64,000 nt of DNA from Pyramidobacter porci (GTDB lineage Bacteria > Synergistota > Synergistia > Synergistales > Dethiosulfovibrionaceae). The translations under genes were made by a program, and so were the position numbers. Positions 47,169 through 57,244 of this stretch are shown piece by piece. The notes beneath the pieces were generated by a model, which was not told the DNA's origin, did not search any database, and was given only the letters and a program-made list of their open reading frames with translations. Positions within the stretch are counted from its first letter, which is position 1, and each line of letters starts with the position of its first letter. The DNA is taken from positions 186,001 to 250,000 of the forward strand of contig NZ_VUNH01000003.1 in NCBI RefSeq assembly GCF_009695745.1, given 5' to 3'.

Positions 47169-48408
47169 AATCGCCGATCTTTCCCTCGCTCCGGGCGGGC
47201 ATGCCAAAATGGACTGGGCGTGGCGCTCCATGCCGGTGCTCAACGCCCTGAAGGCCCGTTATGCCGCTTCGCAGCCGCTGAAGGGCGTAAAACTTGCAGC
47301 CTGTCTTCACCTGGAAGCGAAAACCGCCTGCCTGTTGCGGACGTTCAAAGATCTGGGCGCCGAAGTCCGGGCGGCCGGCAGCAATCCGCTTTCCACGCAG
47401 GACGACGTCTGCGCCGCTCTCGTCGATGCGGGCGTTTCCGTGTTCAGCCGTCACGCCATGAGCGGCGAGGAATATCACTGCTATCTGCGCGATACGCTGG
47501 CTTTCGGCCCGTCGGTCATCACGGACGACGGCGCCGATCTGGTGGCAACGCTCCTTTCCGACATGAAGGACTTGATCCCGGCCGTCAAGGGCGCTTCCGA
47601 GGAGACGACCTCCGGCGTCAAACGCCTGAAGGCCATGGAACGGCAGGGGATTCTGCCATTTCCGGTGATTTCCGTGAACGACGCCCACAGCAAATATCTT
47701 TTCGACAACCGCTACGGCACCGGGCAGTCGGTGTGGGACGGCTTCATGCGCACGACCAATATCCTCGTGGCGGGCAAGACCGTAGTCATCGCCGGTTACG
47801 GCTGGTGCGGCCGGGGCGCGGCCATGCGCGCCCGCGCCCTCGGCGCCCGCGTCATCGTCACCGAACTGGATCCGCACCGCGCGTTCGAAGCGGTCATGGA
47901 CGGCAACGAATTGATGACCATGGCCCAGGCGGCGCCGCTGGGAGATATCTTTCTTACGTTTACCGGCAACACGCACGTGATCCGGGCGGAACATTTCCAG
48001 CTCATGAAGGACAACGCGATCATGGGCAACGCCGGACATTTCGACGTCGAGATCAACAAGCGTGAACTGGCGGCGCTGGCCGTCAAACACGAATTGGCGC
48101 GGACGAACATCGAGACTTTTACGATGCCCGACGGCCGCCGTCTCAATCTGCTCGGCGAAGGCCGGCTTGTCAATCTGGCCTGCGGCGACGGGCATCCGAT
48201 TGAAATCATGGATCTCAGCTTCGCGCTCCAGCTCGAATCCGCCATCTACGTGAACGAACACGGGCGCGCTCTCAAGGCGGGGCTGATGGACGTGCCTGAA
48301 GAAATCGACGCGGCGGTCATGGAAACGAAGCTCGCTTCCATGGGGTTGTCCCTCGAACGCCTGACCGAAGAACAGCGCGCCTATATGGCCGACTGGCGCG
48401 AAGACTGA
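47155..48408 (+). CDS. ahcY: adenosylhomocysteinase
   Basis: A 417-residue NAD-dependent enzyme that hydrolyses S-adenosylhomocysteine to adenosine and homocysteine. It shows HLEAKTACLLRTF (substrate domain), NDAHSKYLFDNRYGTGQSVWDG, the Rossmann motif VVIAGYGWCGRGAAMRARALGA (about residues 207-228), and GNAGHFDVEIN. It lacks the insertion of longer bacterial forms, as is usual for this short clade. Start: GGAGGAG before tandem ATGs. It overlaps xseA by 14 bases and is followed one base later by mtaD, so both SAH routes lie together. Confidence 0.95.
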   Translation: MMDYKIADLSLAPGGHAKMDWAWRSMPVLNALKARYAASQPLKGVKLAACLHLEAKTACLLRTFKDLGAEVRAAGSNPLSTQDDVCAALVDAGVSVFSRHAMSGEEYHCYLRDTLAFGPSVITDDGADLVATLLSDMKDLIPAVKGASEETTSGVKRLKAMERQGILPFPVISVNDAHSKYLFDNRYGTGQSVWDGFMRTTNILVAGKTVVIAGYGWCGRGAAMRARALGARVIVTELDPHRAFEAVMDGNELMTMAQAAPLGDIFLTFTGNTHVIRAEHFQLMKDNAIMGNAGHFDVEINKRELAALAVKHELARTNIETFTMPDGRRLNLLGEGRLVNLACGDGHPIEIMDLSFALQLESAIYVNEHGRALKAGLMDVPEEIDAAVMETKLASMGLSLERLTEEQRAYMADWRED

Positions 48409-48409
48409 A

Positions 48410-49696
48410 ATGGCAATCCTGTTCCGCAACGTTTATCTTCTCGACGGCACGATGGAGCGCGCGCGGCGCGCCGATCTGCTCGTCGAGGGGGAGCGCATAA
48501 AAAAAATTGCCGCTCCGGATTCATTGGGCGGCGAAAAATGCGAAGTGATGGACGGCAAGGGCGAAACGCTTTTGATGCCGGGCTTTTTCAACGCCCACTG
48601 CCATGCGGCGATGACGCTGCTGCGCGGCCTCGGCGAGGAACGTCCGCTGATGGAGTGGCTGGAGCAGAAAATCTGGCCGCTGGAAGAGCGCCTCACCGAC
48701 GAAGTCGTTTATGCCGGCGCCGTTCAGGCCATGTGCGAGATGGCCACGTGCGGCATCACCGGTTTTGCCGACATGTATTATCATATGGATCAGGTCGCCC
48801 GCGCCGTGAACGAGCTGGGCATGCGCTGTTCCGTTTCCGTCGGCGTCGTGCGCGATCCGGCCCGTTTCAAACAGACTCTTTACCGCGATTTTGCGGAGAT
48901 GCGGGGGCCGCGGATCATCAACAGCATCGATCCGCACGCGCCGTACACCGTGCCATTCGAGTTCGTCAGCGAATGCGCCGCCGAAGCGAAAAGAAAAAAT
49001 CTGCCCTTGCAGACGCATTTCCTGGAAGCCGAGTGGGAGCGCGGCTACCTCACCGACACCTTGAAAATGACGCCGGTCGAGTATCTCGAAAAAACCGGGC
49101 TTGCGACCGTGCCGCGTTTGGTCCTCGCGCACGGCGTGCAGCTCAGGGAAGACGAGCTCGACTATCTGGCCGCCCATGACAACATCACCGTGGCGCACTG
49201 TCCGGCGTCGAATCTGAAGCTCGGCAGCGGCGTGGCGCCGATTCCGGCCATGTTGGAGAAAGGCGTTCACGTGGCGCTGGGGACCGACGGCGCCGCCAGC
49301 AACAACCGGCTCGATCTGTGGGACGAGATGCGGCTTGCTTCGCTGGTCCACAAGGGCGTCGGCCATGATCCGCTGGCCGTTTCCTCGCGGCAGCTGATCG
49401 ACTGCGCGACCTATCAGGGGGCGCGGGCGTTCGGTTACGAAAAAGTGGGGCGGCTCGCCGAAGGCTGGGCCGCGGACCTGACGGCCGTCGATTTGACGGC
49501 GCTCCACTATCTCGGCGTCGACGAGGAAAACATGTCCAGCTACGTCGTGTACGCCGGCAGTTCCGGCGACGTGAAGCACGTTCTCTGCGGAGGCGACTGG
49601 ATCGTCAAGGATCGGACCTTTACGCCGCGCGCCGAAAAAGAAATCCGCGCGGACAGTTCGGCGCAGCGCGCCTGGCTGCTGGCGGCTCATGCCTGA
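48410..49696 (+). CDS. mtaD: 5'-methylthioadenosine / S-adenosylhomocysteine deaminase
   Basis: A 428-residue amidohydrolase. The metal-binding motif AHCHAAM has its histidines at residues 63 and 65. Further motifs are THFLEAEWERGY, the metal/catalytic region around LAHGVQL and VAHCPASNLKLGSG, and GTDGAASNNRLDLWDEM with the final metal Asp. The MtaD/SsnA-like family deaminates MTA, SAH or related nucleosides; the preference here is inferred from its neighbour ahcY. SAH may be deaminated to S-inosylhomocysteine. Confidence 0.88.
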   Translation: MAILFRNVYLLDGTMERARRADLLVEGERIKKIAAPDSLGGEKCEVMDGKGETLLMPGFFNAHCHAAMTLLRGLGEERPLMEWLEQKIWPLEERLTDEVVYAGAVQAMCEMATCGITGFADMYYHMDQVARAVNELGMRCSVSVGVVRDPARFKQTLYRDFAEMRGPRIINSIDPHAPYTVPFEFVSECAAEAKRKNLPLQTHFLEAEWERGYLTDTLKMTPVEYLEKTGLATVPRLVLAHGVQLREDELDYLAAHDNITVAHCPASNLKLGSGVAPIPAMLEKGVHVALGTDGAASNNRLDLWDEMRLASLVHKGVGHDPLAVSSRQLIDCATYQGARAFGYEKVGRLAEGWAADLTAVDLTALHYLGVDEENMSSYVVYAGSSGDVKHVLCGGDWIVKDRTFTPRAEKEIRADSSAQRAWLLAAHA

Positions 49697-49761
49697 GGAA
49701 TCTCCGGCAGCCCGGGGCGCCGTCGTTATTTTCTCTTAAAAAAGTGCAGGAGGGGACATCC

Positions 49762-52410
49762 GTGCAGTATCGCAGCGGTAAGGAAATCCGTCAGTTGTTC
49801 GTAAATTTCTGGGAATCGAAAGGGGCTCACCATTACAAGAGCTTTTCGCTCGTTCCCGACGATCCCTCGCTTCTGTTCACCATCGCCGGCATGGTGCCTT
49901 TCAAGAAGTATTATCTGGGACTCGAAGAGCCGGAATACGCCTGCGCCGTGACCTCGCAGAAGTGCGTGCGCACCAACGACATCGAGAACGTCGGCCACAC
50001 CGCCCGCCATCACACGTTTTTCGAGATGCTGGGCAACTTCTCCTGGGGCGGCTATTTCAAGCGCGAGTCGCTGACCTGGGGCTGGGAATTCCTCACGCAG
50101 GTCCTGGGACTCGACGGCAGCCGCATGTACGCGACGATCTACAAGGACGATCAGGAGGCGTTCGACATCTGGACCAAGGAGATCGGCATGCCCGCATCCC
50201 ATCTCGTCCTCAACGGCGAGGACGAGAACTTCTGGTTCATGGGGCCTCAGGGACCGTGCGGTCCCGATTCCGAGATCCTCTACGATCAGGGAGAAGAATT
50301 TTCCTGCGGCCCCGACTGCCATCCCGGCTGCGACTGCGACCGTTTTCTCGAGATCTGGAACCACGTCTTCACGCAGTACGACCGGCAGGCCGACGGCAGC
50401 TTCAAACCGCTGCCCCGCAAGAACATCGACACCGGCATGGGGCTCGAGCGCCTTGCCTCGCTGATCCAGGGCGTACGCAACGACTTCGAGACGGATCTCT
50501 TCACCCCGCTCATGAAAAAAGCCGGCGACATCGCCGGGGTCAGGTACGGCGAGAACGATCAGAGCGATCTGGCGCTGAAGGTCATCTCCGATCATGTCCG
50601 CGCCGTCTGCTTCATGATCGCGGACGGCATTCTGCCGGCCAATGACGGCCAGGGCTACGTGCTGCGCCGCCTGATCCGCCGCGCCGCCCGTTACGGACGC
50701 CTGATCGGCATCAACAAGCCGTTCATCAACGACGTGATTCCCGCCGTGATCGAACTGATGGGCGATCCCTACTCCGAACTCGGGGAGAACCGGCTCACCA
50801 TCGAGAAGATCGTCGAGATCGAGGAGAACAGTTTCGGCAAAACGATCCGCCAGGGCAGCGAGCTGCTCGACGCCGAAGTCAAAGCGGCGCTCGAAAGCGC
50901 CGGAAAGACTCTCGGCGGCGCGGTGGCCTTCCAGCTGTACGACACGTTCGGCTTCCCGCTGGAACTGACCCGCGAGATCTGCGCCGAGCGCGGCGTGTCG
51001 GTCGACGAAGAGGAGTTCAAAAAGGAAATGGAGCAGCAACGCGAGCGCGCCCGCAGCTCCAGCAAGCAGATCGCCAACAACGTCATCAAGGGGAACGTGT
51101 TCAACGCCTTGGTCAACGAATTCGGCGCCACGGATTTCGTCGGTTACGAAAAGAGCGAATGCAATACCAAGATCCGCGCGCTCGTCAGGGACGGACGGCA
51201 AGTCGACGCTCTCGGCGAAGGCGAAGAGGGCATGGTCCTGCTCGAAAGTTCGCCGTTTTACGCCGAGCGCGGCGGCCAGATCGGCGACACGGGGCTGATC
51301 AAGGCCGACGGCGTTCTTGCGGTCGTGAGGGACAGCACGCATCCCTTCGGCGAGCTGAACATGCAGACGGTCACCGTGACCAAAGGGACGCTCCGCGTCG
51401 GGGAGAGCGTCCTCGCGCAGGTCGACCTGGACCGCCATCTTGCCATCGCCCGCAACCATACGGCCACGCACATCCTCCACGCCGTGCTCGGCAAGGTGCT
51501 GGGCGGGCACGTGCGCCAGAACGGTTCGCTCGTGTCCGACCGTTTCCTGCGTTTCGACTACACTCATTACGAGGCGCCGAGCCGCGAACAGCTCGAGGAG
51601 ATCGAGACGCTGACCAACGCGGCGATCCTGACCGACCGGCCGGTCACGACGGCCGTGACGGATCTCGAAGCGGCCAAAGCCAGCGGCGCCAAAGCGCTGT
51701 TCGAAGAGAAGTACGGCCAAACCGTGCGCGTCGTCTCCGTCGGCGATTTCTCCAGCGAGCTGTGCGGCGGCACTCACGTTTCGTCCTCGGGTATGATCGG
51801 TTCTCTGAAGATCGTCAGCGAAGAGAGCATTGGCTCCGGGATCCGTCGCATCACGGCGGTGACGGGCATGACCACGGTGCATCTGCTTCAGGAACTGAGC
51901 CGCACCGCCGACGAACTCTCCGCGCGTCTGGCCGTCAAACGGCCGCTGCTGATCGAAAAAGTCAGGGGCATGGAAGAGGAGATCAAGGAACTCAAACGTC
52001 AGATCGACGGGATGTCGCGCGCCAGACTCGCCGGCAGCATCGACAGTCTGATCGCGAAAAAGACGCTTGCCGGCGGCGCCGTCAACCTCTATATCGGGCG
52101 CGTGGACGGACAGAACATGGAACTGCTGCGCGAGTCCGGCGACAAATTCAAGGACGGCGATCCCAAAGCCGTGTTCGTGGTCTTCTCCAAGGCGGCGGAG
52201 GACAAGGTGCAGATCCTCTGCATGCTCGGCGAGGAAGCGCAAAAGAAAAAACTCCACGCCGGCAAGATCGTCAAGGAATTGGCCGCTCTGGTCGGCGGAA
52301 GCGGCGGCGGCCGTCCGAACATGGCGCAGGCCGGCGGCAAAGAGCCGGCCAAAATCGACGCGGCGATCGCCGCCGCCGTCGATCTCGTTGCGAAATTCAT
52401 CGGAGCTTGA
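49762..52410 (+). CDS. alaS: alanine--tRNA ligase
   Basis: An 882-residue class II aminoacyl-tRNA synthetase with all four parts: aminoacylation domain (motif 2 region RHHTFFEMLGNFSWGGYF; TGMGLERLASL), tRNA-recognition domain, editing domain with zinc motif HTATHILHAVLGKVLG and CGGTHV, and the C-terminal DHHA1 domain (GGSGGGRPNMAQAGG). The GTG at 49762 has AGGAGGGG ahead and gives the usual N-terminus; a GTG at 49744 is less likely. It is followed two bases later by ruvX. This alaS-ruvX linkage is common. Confidence 0.97.
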   Translation: MQYRSGKEIRQLFVNFWESKGAHHYKSFSLVPDDPSLLFTIAGMVPFKKYYLGLEEPEYACAVTSQKCVRTNDIENVGHTARHHTFFEMLGNFSWGGYFKRESLTWGWEFLTQVLGLDGSRMYATIYKDDQEAFDIWTKEIGMPASHLVLNGEDENFWFMGPQGPCGPDSEILYDQGEEFSCGPDCHPGCDCDRFLEIWNHVFTQYDRQADGSFKPLPRKNIDTGMGLERLASLIQGVRNDFETDLFTPLMKKAGDIAGVRYGENDQSDLALKVISDHVRAVCFMIADGILPANDGQGYVLRRLIRRAARYGRLIGINKPFINDVIPAVIELMGDPYSELGENRLTIEKIVEIEENSFGKTIRQGSELLDAEVKAALESAGKTLGGAVAFQLYDTFGFPLELTREICAERGVSVDEEEFKKEMEQQRERARSSSKQIANNVIKGNVFNALVNEFGATDFVGYEKSECNTKIRALVRDGRQVDALGEGEEGMVLLESSPFYAERGGQIGDTGLIKADGVLAVVRDSTHPFGELNMQTVTVTKGTLRVGESVLAQVDLDRHLAIARNHTATHILHAVLGKVLGGHVRQNGSLVSDRFLRFDYTHYEAPSREQLEEIETLTNAAILTDRPVTTAVTDLEAAKASGAKALFEEKYGQTVRVVSVGDFSSELCGGTHVSSSGMIGSLKIVSEESIGSGIRRITAVTGMTTVHLLQELSRTADELSARLAVKRPLLIEKVRGMEEEIKELKRQIDGMSRARLAGSIDSLIAKKTLAGGAVNLYIGRVDGQNMELLRESGDKFKDGDPKAVFVVFSKAAEDKVQILCMLGEEAQKKKLHAGKIVKELAALVGGSGGGRPNMAQAGGKEPAKIDAAIAAAVDLVAKFIGA

Positions 52411-52412
52411 CG

Positions 52413-52835
52413 ATGCCCCGAATTATCTGCCTCGACGTCGGAACCGTGAGGATCGGCGTGGCAGTCAGCGATCCCCTGGGCATGTTTGCTCAGGGGATCG
52501 CTGTCTGGAAAGCGGACGGCCCCTGGCTGGACGATCTGGAGCGCGCCTTCGAGCGTTACGACACGGGCTGTCTGCTCGTTGGGCTGCCGATCCGCGAGGA
52601 CGGAACGATCGGCCCCTCGGCGCAACATGTGCAGGACGTGGTAAAGGAGATCCAGCAGCGCTTTCCCATGATCACCGTGAAATATTGGGACGAGCGTTAC
52701 AGCACCTGCACCGCCACGAGCTATCTGCTCGAGGGCAACGTGTCGCGCCGCAAACGAAAACAGTCCGTCGACAAGATCGCCGCCGCGGTGATCCTGCAAA
52801 GCTACATGGATGCGAAAGGAGCTGACCGATTTTAG
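52413..52835 (+). CDS. ruvX: RuvX/YqgF Holliday-junction resolvase-like nuclease
   Basis: 140 residues with an RNase H-like fold: RIICLDVGTVRIGVAVSDPLGMFA (catalytic Asp8), GLPIREDGTIG, and WDERYSTCTATSYL (catalytic acidic DER), then KQSVDKIAAAVILQSY. YqgF proteins process pre-16S rRNA ends, and some act on Holliday junctions. The ATG is 2 bases after the alaS stop, and mutS begins right after its stop. The reading frame is open far upstream through alaS, but that part is not coding. Confidence 0.95.
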   Translation: MPRIICLDVGTVRIGVAVSDPLGMFAQGIAVWKADGPWLDDLERAFERYDTGCLLVGLPIREDGTIGPSAQHVQDVVKEIQQRFPMITVKYWDERYSTCTATSYLLEGNVSRRKRKQSVDKIAAAVILQSYMDAKGADRF

Positions 52836-55418
52836 ATGACGGAACCCAAAGCGCCTTTCCAGCAGAGGCCCGCCAGGATGACGCCGATGCTGGAACAGTA
52901 CTTCTATTGGAAAAACAAATACCCCGACTGCGTGCTTTTTTTCCGCATGGGGGATTTCTTCGAATGTTTCTTCGACGACGCCAAGCTCGTCTCGCGCGAA
53001 CTCGACATCGCCCTGACCGCGCGCGACGCGAACAAGAACATGCCGATGGCCGGCGTGCCGCATCATGCGGTGGATCAGTACGCCGCGCGTCTGATCGAAA
53101 AGGGCTACAAGATCGCCGTCTGCGAACAGATGACGCCGCCCGACGGACGCACGCTGGTGGACAGGGAAGTCGTCAAGATCCTGACGCCGGGGACTTTCAT
53201 CCCGGAGGAGGGAACCGTCGACTCGTCGCTGGCCTCGTTGCTGCTGGAGCAGGATCAGTGGACCGTCGGCTTTCTGACGCCGAGCGCCTCGACGGTGCAG
53301 GTGGGAACTTTTTCTCCGCAGGAAGCCTGGTCGGTGCTGCTCTCTTTTGCGCCGCGCGAAATTTTGATCCCGCGCGGGCGGGGCTCTCGGGAAAAGATCG
53401 AAGCCCATCCGGGCTGGTCGTATTCCGAGATGTCGGCGGAGGACTTCGATCCCGAAATCGGGCTGGCGCGTCTGTGTCGGCTCTGGAACGTCAATTCCCT
53501 CGAGGGCTTCGGTCTGCGCCGCGGCGATCCGCGCATCGGCGCCGTCAGCGCGCTGGTGAGCTATGCGGAGGAGACCAGCTTCTCGAAAGCGGCTCACATC
53601 AGAAGCATTTCCCAAATCCTGCCGGAAGGGTTCATGCACCTCGACTGGCACACGCAGAACAATCTCGACCTCTGGGGCGGGGAAGCGTCGCTGTTCGAGT
53701 GCATGAACGAGTGCGCCACGCCGTTCGGCAAAAAACTGCTCCGCGATTGGATCGCCCGTCCGCTCTGTTCGATCGAGAAAATCAACGAGCGTCTTGATTC
53801 CGTTCAGGAACTGTACGGCCACGAAGACGCCTCGCGTTCTCTTGCCGATCTGCTAGAAAAATGCCGCGACGTGGAGCGCGCCATCGCTCGCCTGCACATG
53901 AAAAGCGCTAATCCGCGCGACCTCGGCGCGATCCGCGACACGCTGGACGTGCACCCGGAAATCGACGCGGCCTTGGGCGAAATGTGCCGCTCGGCGGCTT
54001 TGCCAGATCCCGGCGAACTGGCGGAGCTGCGCGCCCGGCTTGATAGATTTTTGCTGCCGGAGCTGCCGCGCTCCCTGAGTTTGGGCGCCATCGCCGCGCC
54101 CGGCTGCGATGAAGAGCTCGACCAGTGGCGCTCTCTCGGCGACAGCGGCGACGCTTGGCTCGAAGATTTTGCGGAACGGGAAAAAAAGCGCCTTGGCATT
54201 GCGAAGCTGAAAGTCGGGTACAACAAAGTTTACGGATTCTACATCGAAATCTCCCGCGCCAAAGCGGAAAATACGGAAATCCCGCCGGAGTACGTCCGCA
54301 AACAGACGCTGGTCAACGCCGAGCGCTACATTTCTCCCGAACTGAAAGAGTACGAGGAACGCCGGTTGCAGGCGGATTCCAAGATCGCGGAGATCGAGCA
54401 GCGCATTTTCGACGAGCTGACGGCGGCCTGCCTCGAACGGACCGACGCCATTCAGCGGCTCGGCCACGCGCTGTCCGAACTGGACGTGCTGAACTCGTTC
54501 GCGCGCACGGCGCGGGAACGCGGCTACTGCCGTCCCGAAGTCGTCGAAGAGCGGGTCCTCGAGATCCGCGAAGGCCGCCATCCGATGGTCGAACGGGCGC
54601 TGCGCGGCCAGCCCTGTATACCGAACGACCTGAAGATGGATCTGACGCGGCGGACGGCCATCGTCACCGGTCCCAATATGGCGGGCAAGTCGACGTACCT
54701 GCGCATGGCCGCGATTTTGCAGATCATGGCGCAGGCCGGCAGCTACGTGCCGGCGGCGTCCGCCCGTCTGCCGCTGACCGACCGCCTGTTCACCCGCATC
54801 GGCGCGCGCGACGAGCTGGCGCGCGGCAACAGCACTTTCATGGTCGAGATGATGGAGACCGCGAACATCCTCCATAACGTCACGGCCCGCAGCGAAGTCA
54901 TCCTCGACGAGATCGGGCGCGGCACTTCGACGTACGACGGCATGAGCATCGCCTGGTCCGTGGTCGAGTATCTGCACAACCTCTGCGGCGTCCAGCCGTT
55001 CGTACTTTTCGCCACGCATTATCACGAGCTGACCGACCTCGAAAAGACCATGCCCGGGCTGTTCAACCTGAGCATGGACGTAGAAGAGACCGACGAGGGC
55101 GTGCGGTTTCTGCACAAGATACAGCCCGGCCCGGCCGACCGTTCCTACGGCATCGAGGTCGCCCGCATCGCCGGGCTGCCGCGGGTGGTGCTCAAACGCG
55201 CCCATGAAATTCTCGAGCGGCTGGAGGCCGAGCAGTCGGAGTCTCACGGCGATCCGAACCGTTTTGCGCCGTCGGCGCAGGTGAACATGTTCGACCTTTC
55301 CGGGGACGCCTTCATCGAAGAAGTCGCTTCGCTCGAGCCTGATCGGATGACGCCGCGGGACGCTCTCGACCAGCTCTACCGGCTGGTTTCACAGGCAAAG
55401 AAACTGAGGTGTGAATGA
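52836..55418 (+). CDS. mutS: DNA mismatch repair protein MutS
   Basis: An 860-residue mismatch-recognition ATPase. N-terminal PARMTPMLEQYFYWKNKYPDCVLFFRMGDFFE contains the conserved Phe-X-Glu mismatch-reading motif (FFE, about residues 35-37 plus downstream). The connector, lever and clamp (AIARLHMKSANPRDLGAIRDT) follow. The ATPase has Walker A GPNMAGKST at about residue 612 and Walker B EVILDEIGRGTSTYDG. The C-terminal segment includes a HTH-like region. It starts immediately after ruvX and overlaps mutL by 4 bases. Confidence 0.97.
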   Translation: MTEPKAPFQQRPARMTPMLEQYFYWKNKYPDCVLFFRMGDFFECFFDDAKLVSRELDIALTARDANKNMPMAGVPHHAVDQYAARLIEKGYKIAVCEQMTPPDGRTLVDREVVKILTPGTFIPEEGTVDSSLASLLLEQDQWTVGFLTPSASTVQVGTFSPQEAWSVLLSFAPREILIPRGRGSREKIEAHPGWSYSEMSAEDFDPEIGLARLCRLWNVNSLEGFGLRRGDPRIGAVSALVSYAEETSFSKAAHIRSISQILPEGFMHLDWHTQNNLDLWGGEASLFECMNECATPFGKKLLRDWIARPLCSIEKINERLDSVQELYGHEDASRSLADLLEKCRDVERAIARLHMKSANPRDLGAIRDTLDVHPEIDAALGEMCRSAALPDPGELAELRARLDRFLLPELPRSLSLGAIAAPGCDEELDQWRSLGDSGDAWLEDFAEREKKRLGIAKLKVGYNKVYGFYIEISRAKAENTEIPPEYVRKQTLVNAERYISPELKEYEERRLQADSKIAEIEQRIFDELTAACLERTDAIQRLGHALSELDVLNSFARTARERGYCRPEVVEERVLEIREGRHPMVERALRGQPCIPNDLKMDLTRRTAIVTGPNMAGKSTYLRMAAILQIMAQAGSYVPAASARLPLTDRLFTRIGARDELARGNSTFMVEMMETANILHNVTARSEVILDEIGRGTSTYDGMSIAWSVVEYLHNLCGVQPFVLFATHYHELTDLEKTMPGLFNLSMDVEETDEGVRFLHKIQPGPADRSYGIEVARIAGLPRVVLKRAHEILERLEAEQSESHGDPNRFAPSAQVNMFDLSGDAFIEEVASLEPDRMTPRDALDQLYRLVSQAKKLRCE

Positions 55419-57244
55419 TGGGAATTCATCGACTGCCCGACGGGCTTTCGCGCAAAATCGCCGCCGGCGAGGTGATCGAACGGCCGCTTTCCGTCGTCAA
55501 GGAGCTGATCGAAAACAGCCTCGACGCCGGCGCGACGGCCGTCGACGTGGAACTGGGGCAGGGCGGCAAGGTGTTGATCTCCGTGAAGGACAACGGCGGC
55601 GGCATCGTCCCGGAGGAGCTGCCTCTGGCGGTGGAAAAACACGCTACCAGCAAGATCAGCAGCGAGGCAGACCTTGAGGCGATCGCCACGCTGGGGTACC
55701 GCGGAGAAGCGCTGAGCAGCGTCTGCGCCGTCAGCCATTTCGAGCTCTACAGCCGCCGGCCCGACCTGCCCGAAGGCGCCTCGCTCCATTACGAAAACGG
55801 CGTGCCCCGCGTCACGGCGGTACCGCTGCGTCCCGGCACGACGGTGGTCGTCAAGGATCTTTTCTATAATCTGCCGGCGCGGCGCAAGTTCCTCAAAACG
55901 GCCGCGGCGGAGTTCCGCCGCATTTCGCGCCTGGTCCAGGACTACGCGTTCGCTTATCCTGCCGTCGCGTTCTCTTTGACTCACGACGGCAAGAGCGTCT
56001 TCAAAAGCTCGGGCGGCGGCAGCGTCGAGAAATTGCTGGCGCAGATATGGGGCGACGAGCCCGAGATCCGAGCTTCCGCTTTCGAGGCCGCGACGTCCTC
56101 CGTGCGGCTGTGGTGGCAGGACCTGGGGCCGCAGAGCCGCTTTCAGCTGGTCTCGTTCGTGAACGGACGCCGCGTCAGCGACGCGGTGATCCGGTCGGCG
56201 ATCCAGGGCTTCCATTGGGCGACGCGTGGCAATTGGCTGGTCATGCTTTCGCTGCCGGCGGAAGACGTGGACGTCAACGTCCATCCGGCGAAGTCGGAGA
56301 TCCTGTTCCGCCGTTCCGGGGAGGTGTACGATCTGGTCCGCAAAGCGGCGGAGCGTCTTGCCAAGGGATTTTCCGACGCGCCGATCCTTGAGCGCGGCGA
56401 TCGTATGCCGTTTTCTTCGCCTCCGTTCGAGGCGCCGACAGAATCTTTTTCCGCCGGCGGGCTGGCAGCGCCGGGCGATTCCGCGGCGTGGCGCCGCCTG
56501 CCCGAGCGCGAGCCGCATCCGTTTTCGCGCATGGAGGAGCCGGTGTTTCGCGCCGCGTCGCCGAACGCGTTTGCAGCGCGAGGTTCGCAGGAAGCGAGCG
56601 GCGAGCGTCTGCCTTTCGCTTCCTATCGTCAGACCGTTTCAGTTCCGCCGTCTGGCGACATGTCTGTTGCGGAAAACGCCGCGCCGGACGGTACGATTTA
56701 TCTCGCGCAGCTGCCGCAGGGCTATCTGATCTTTTCCACGCCGGACGGGCTGCTGATCGTCGATCCGCACGCCGCCCACGAGCGCGTCAATTACGAACGG
56801 ATCCTGAAGGCCTGCGCCGCTTCGCGGGGACAGGAAAAACTGATCATGCCCATTCCGCTGCCGCCGACTTTGAAGGACGAGGCGCTGGCGAACCGCGAGA
56901 AACTGAGCGAGCTGAACTTTGCGATCGACGAGGACGGTTCCCTGTCGCAGCTGCCTATGCACGCCAAAGTCGTGGGCGTTTCGCCCGTCGATCTGCTGCG
57001 CAGCGCGCTGAACGCGATCGAGGAACGCCAGGAACATTCCGACTCGCTGATCAACGTCTTCGCGACCAAAGCCTGCAAGGCTTCGGTCAAGCTGACGACG
57101 CGCCTGGAAGCGGAGGAAGCCTATCAACTGCTGGCCGAACTGGAGCGCTGTGACCAGCCCAACGCCTGTCCTCACGGGCGGCCGACCGTGCTGCGGCTGA
57201 CCGGCGGCGCTTTGGACAAGCATTTCGGGAGACTGGGGCTATGA
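55415..57244 (+). CDS. mutL: DNA mismatch repair protein MutL (endonuclease type)
   Basis: 609 residues. The GHKL ATPase domain has LSRKIAAGEVIERPLSVVKELIENSLDAGA and TLGYRGEALSSV (residues 1-110). A linker (about 330-430) leads to the C-terminal dimerisation domain. The endonuclease motif reads DPHAAHERVNYE (about residue 450), close to DQHA(X)2E(X)4E but with Pro for Gln. Further endonuclease-associated motifs ACKASVKL and CPHGRPT are present. It therefore probably nicks DNA, and no mutH is expected. It overlaps both mutS and miaA by 4 bases. Confidence 0.96.
   Translation: MMGIHRLPDGLSRKIAAGEVIERPLSVVKELIENSLDAGATAVDVELGQGGKVLISVKDNGGGIVPEELPLAVEKHATSKISSEADLEAIATLGYRGEALSSVCAVSHFELYSRRPDLPEGASLHYENGVPRVTAVPLRPGTTVVVKDLFYNLPARRKFLKTAAAEFRRISRLVQDYAFAYPAVAFSLTHDGKSVFKSSGGGSVEKLLAQIWGDEPEIRASAFEAATSSVRLWWQDLGPQSRFQLVSFVNGRRVSDAVIRSAIQGFHWATRGNWLVMLSLPAEDVDVNVHPAKSEILFRRSGEVYDLVRKAAERLAKGFSDAPILERGDRMPFSSPPFEAPTESFSAGGLAAPGDSAAWRRLPEREPHPFSRMEEPVFRAASPNAFAARGSQEASGERLPFASYRQTVSVPPSGDMSVAENAAPDGTIYLAQLPQGYLIFSTPDGLLIVDPHAAHERVNYERILKACAASRGQEKLIMPIPLPPTLKDEALANREKLSELNFAIDEDGSLSQLPMHAKVVGVSPVDLLRSALNAIEERQEHSDSLINVFATKACKASVKLTTRLEAEEAYQLLAELERCDQPNACPHGRPTVLRLTGGALDKHFGRLGL

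Noticed and set aside
49726-52257. Long minus-strand open frame opposite alaS
   Set aside because: An antisense shadow of a conserved synthetase gene in high-GC DNA; no motifs and no start signal.
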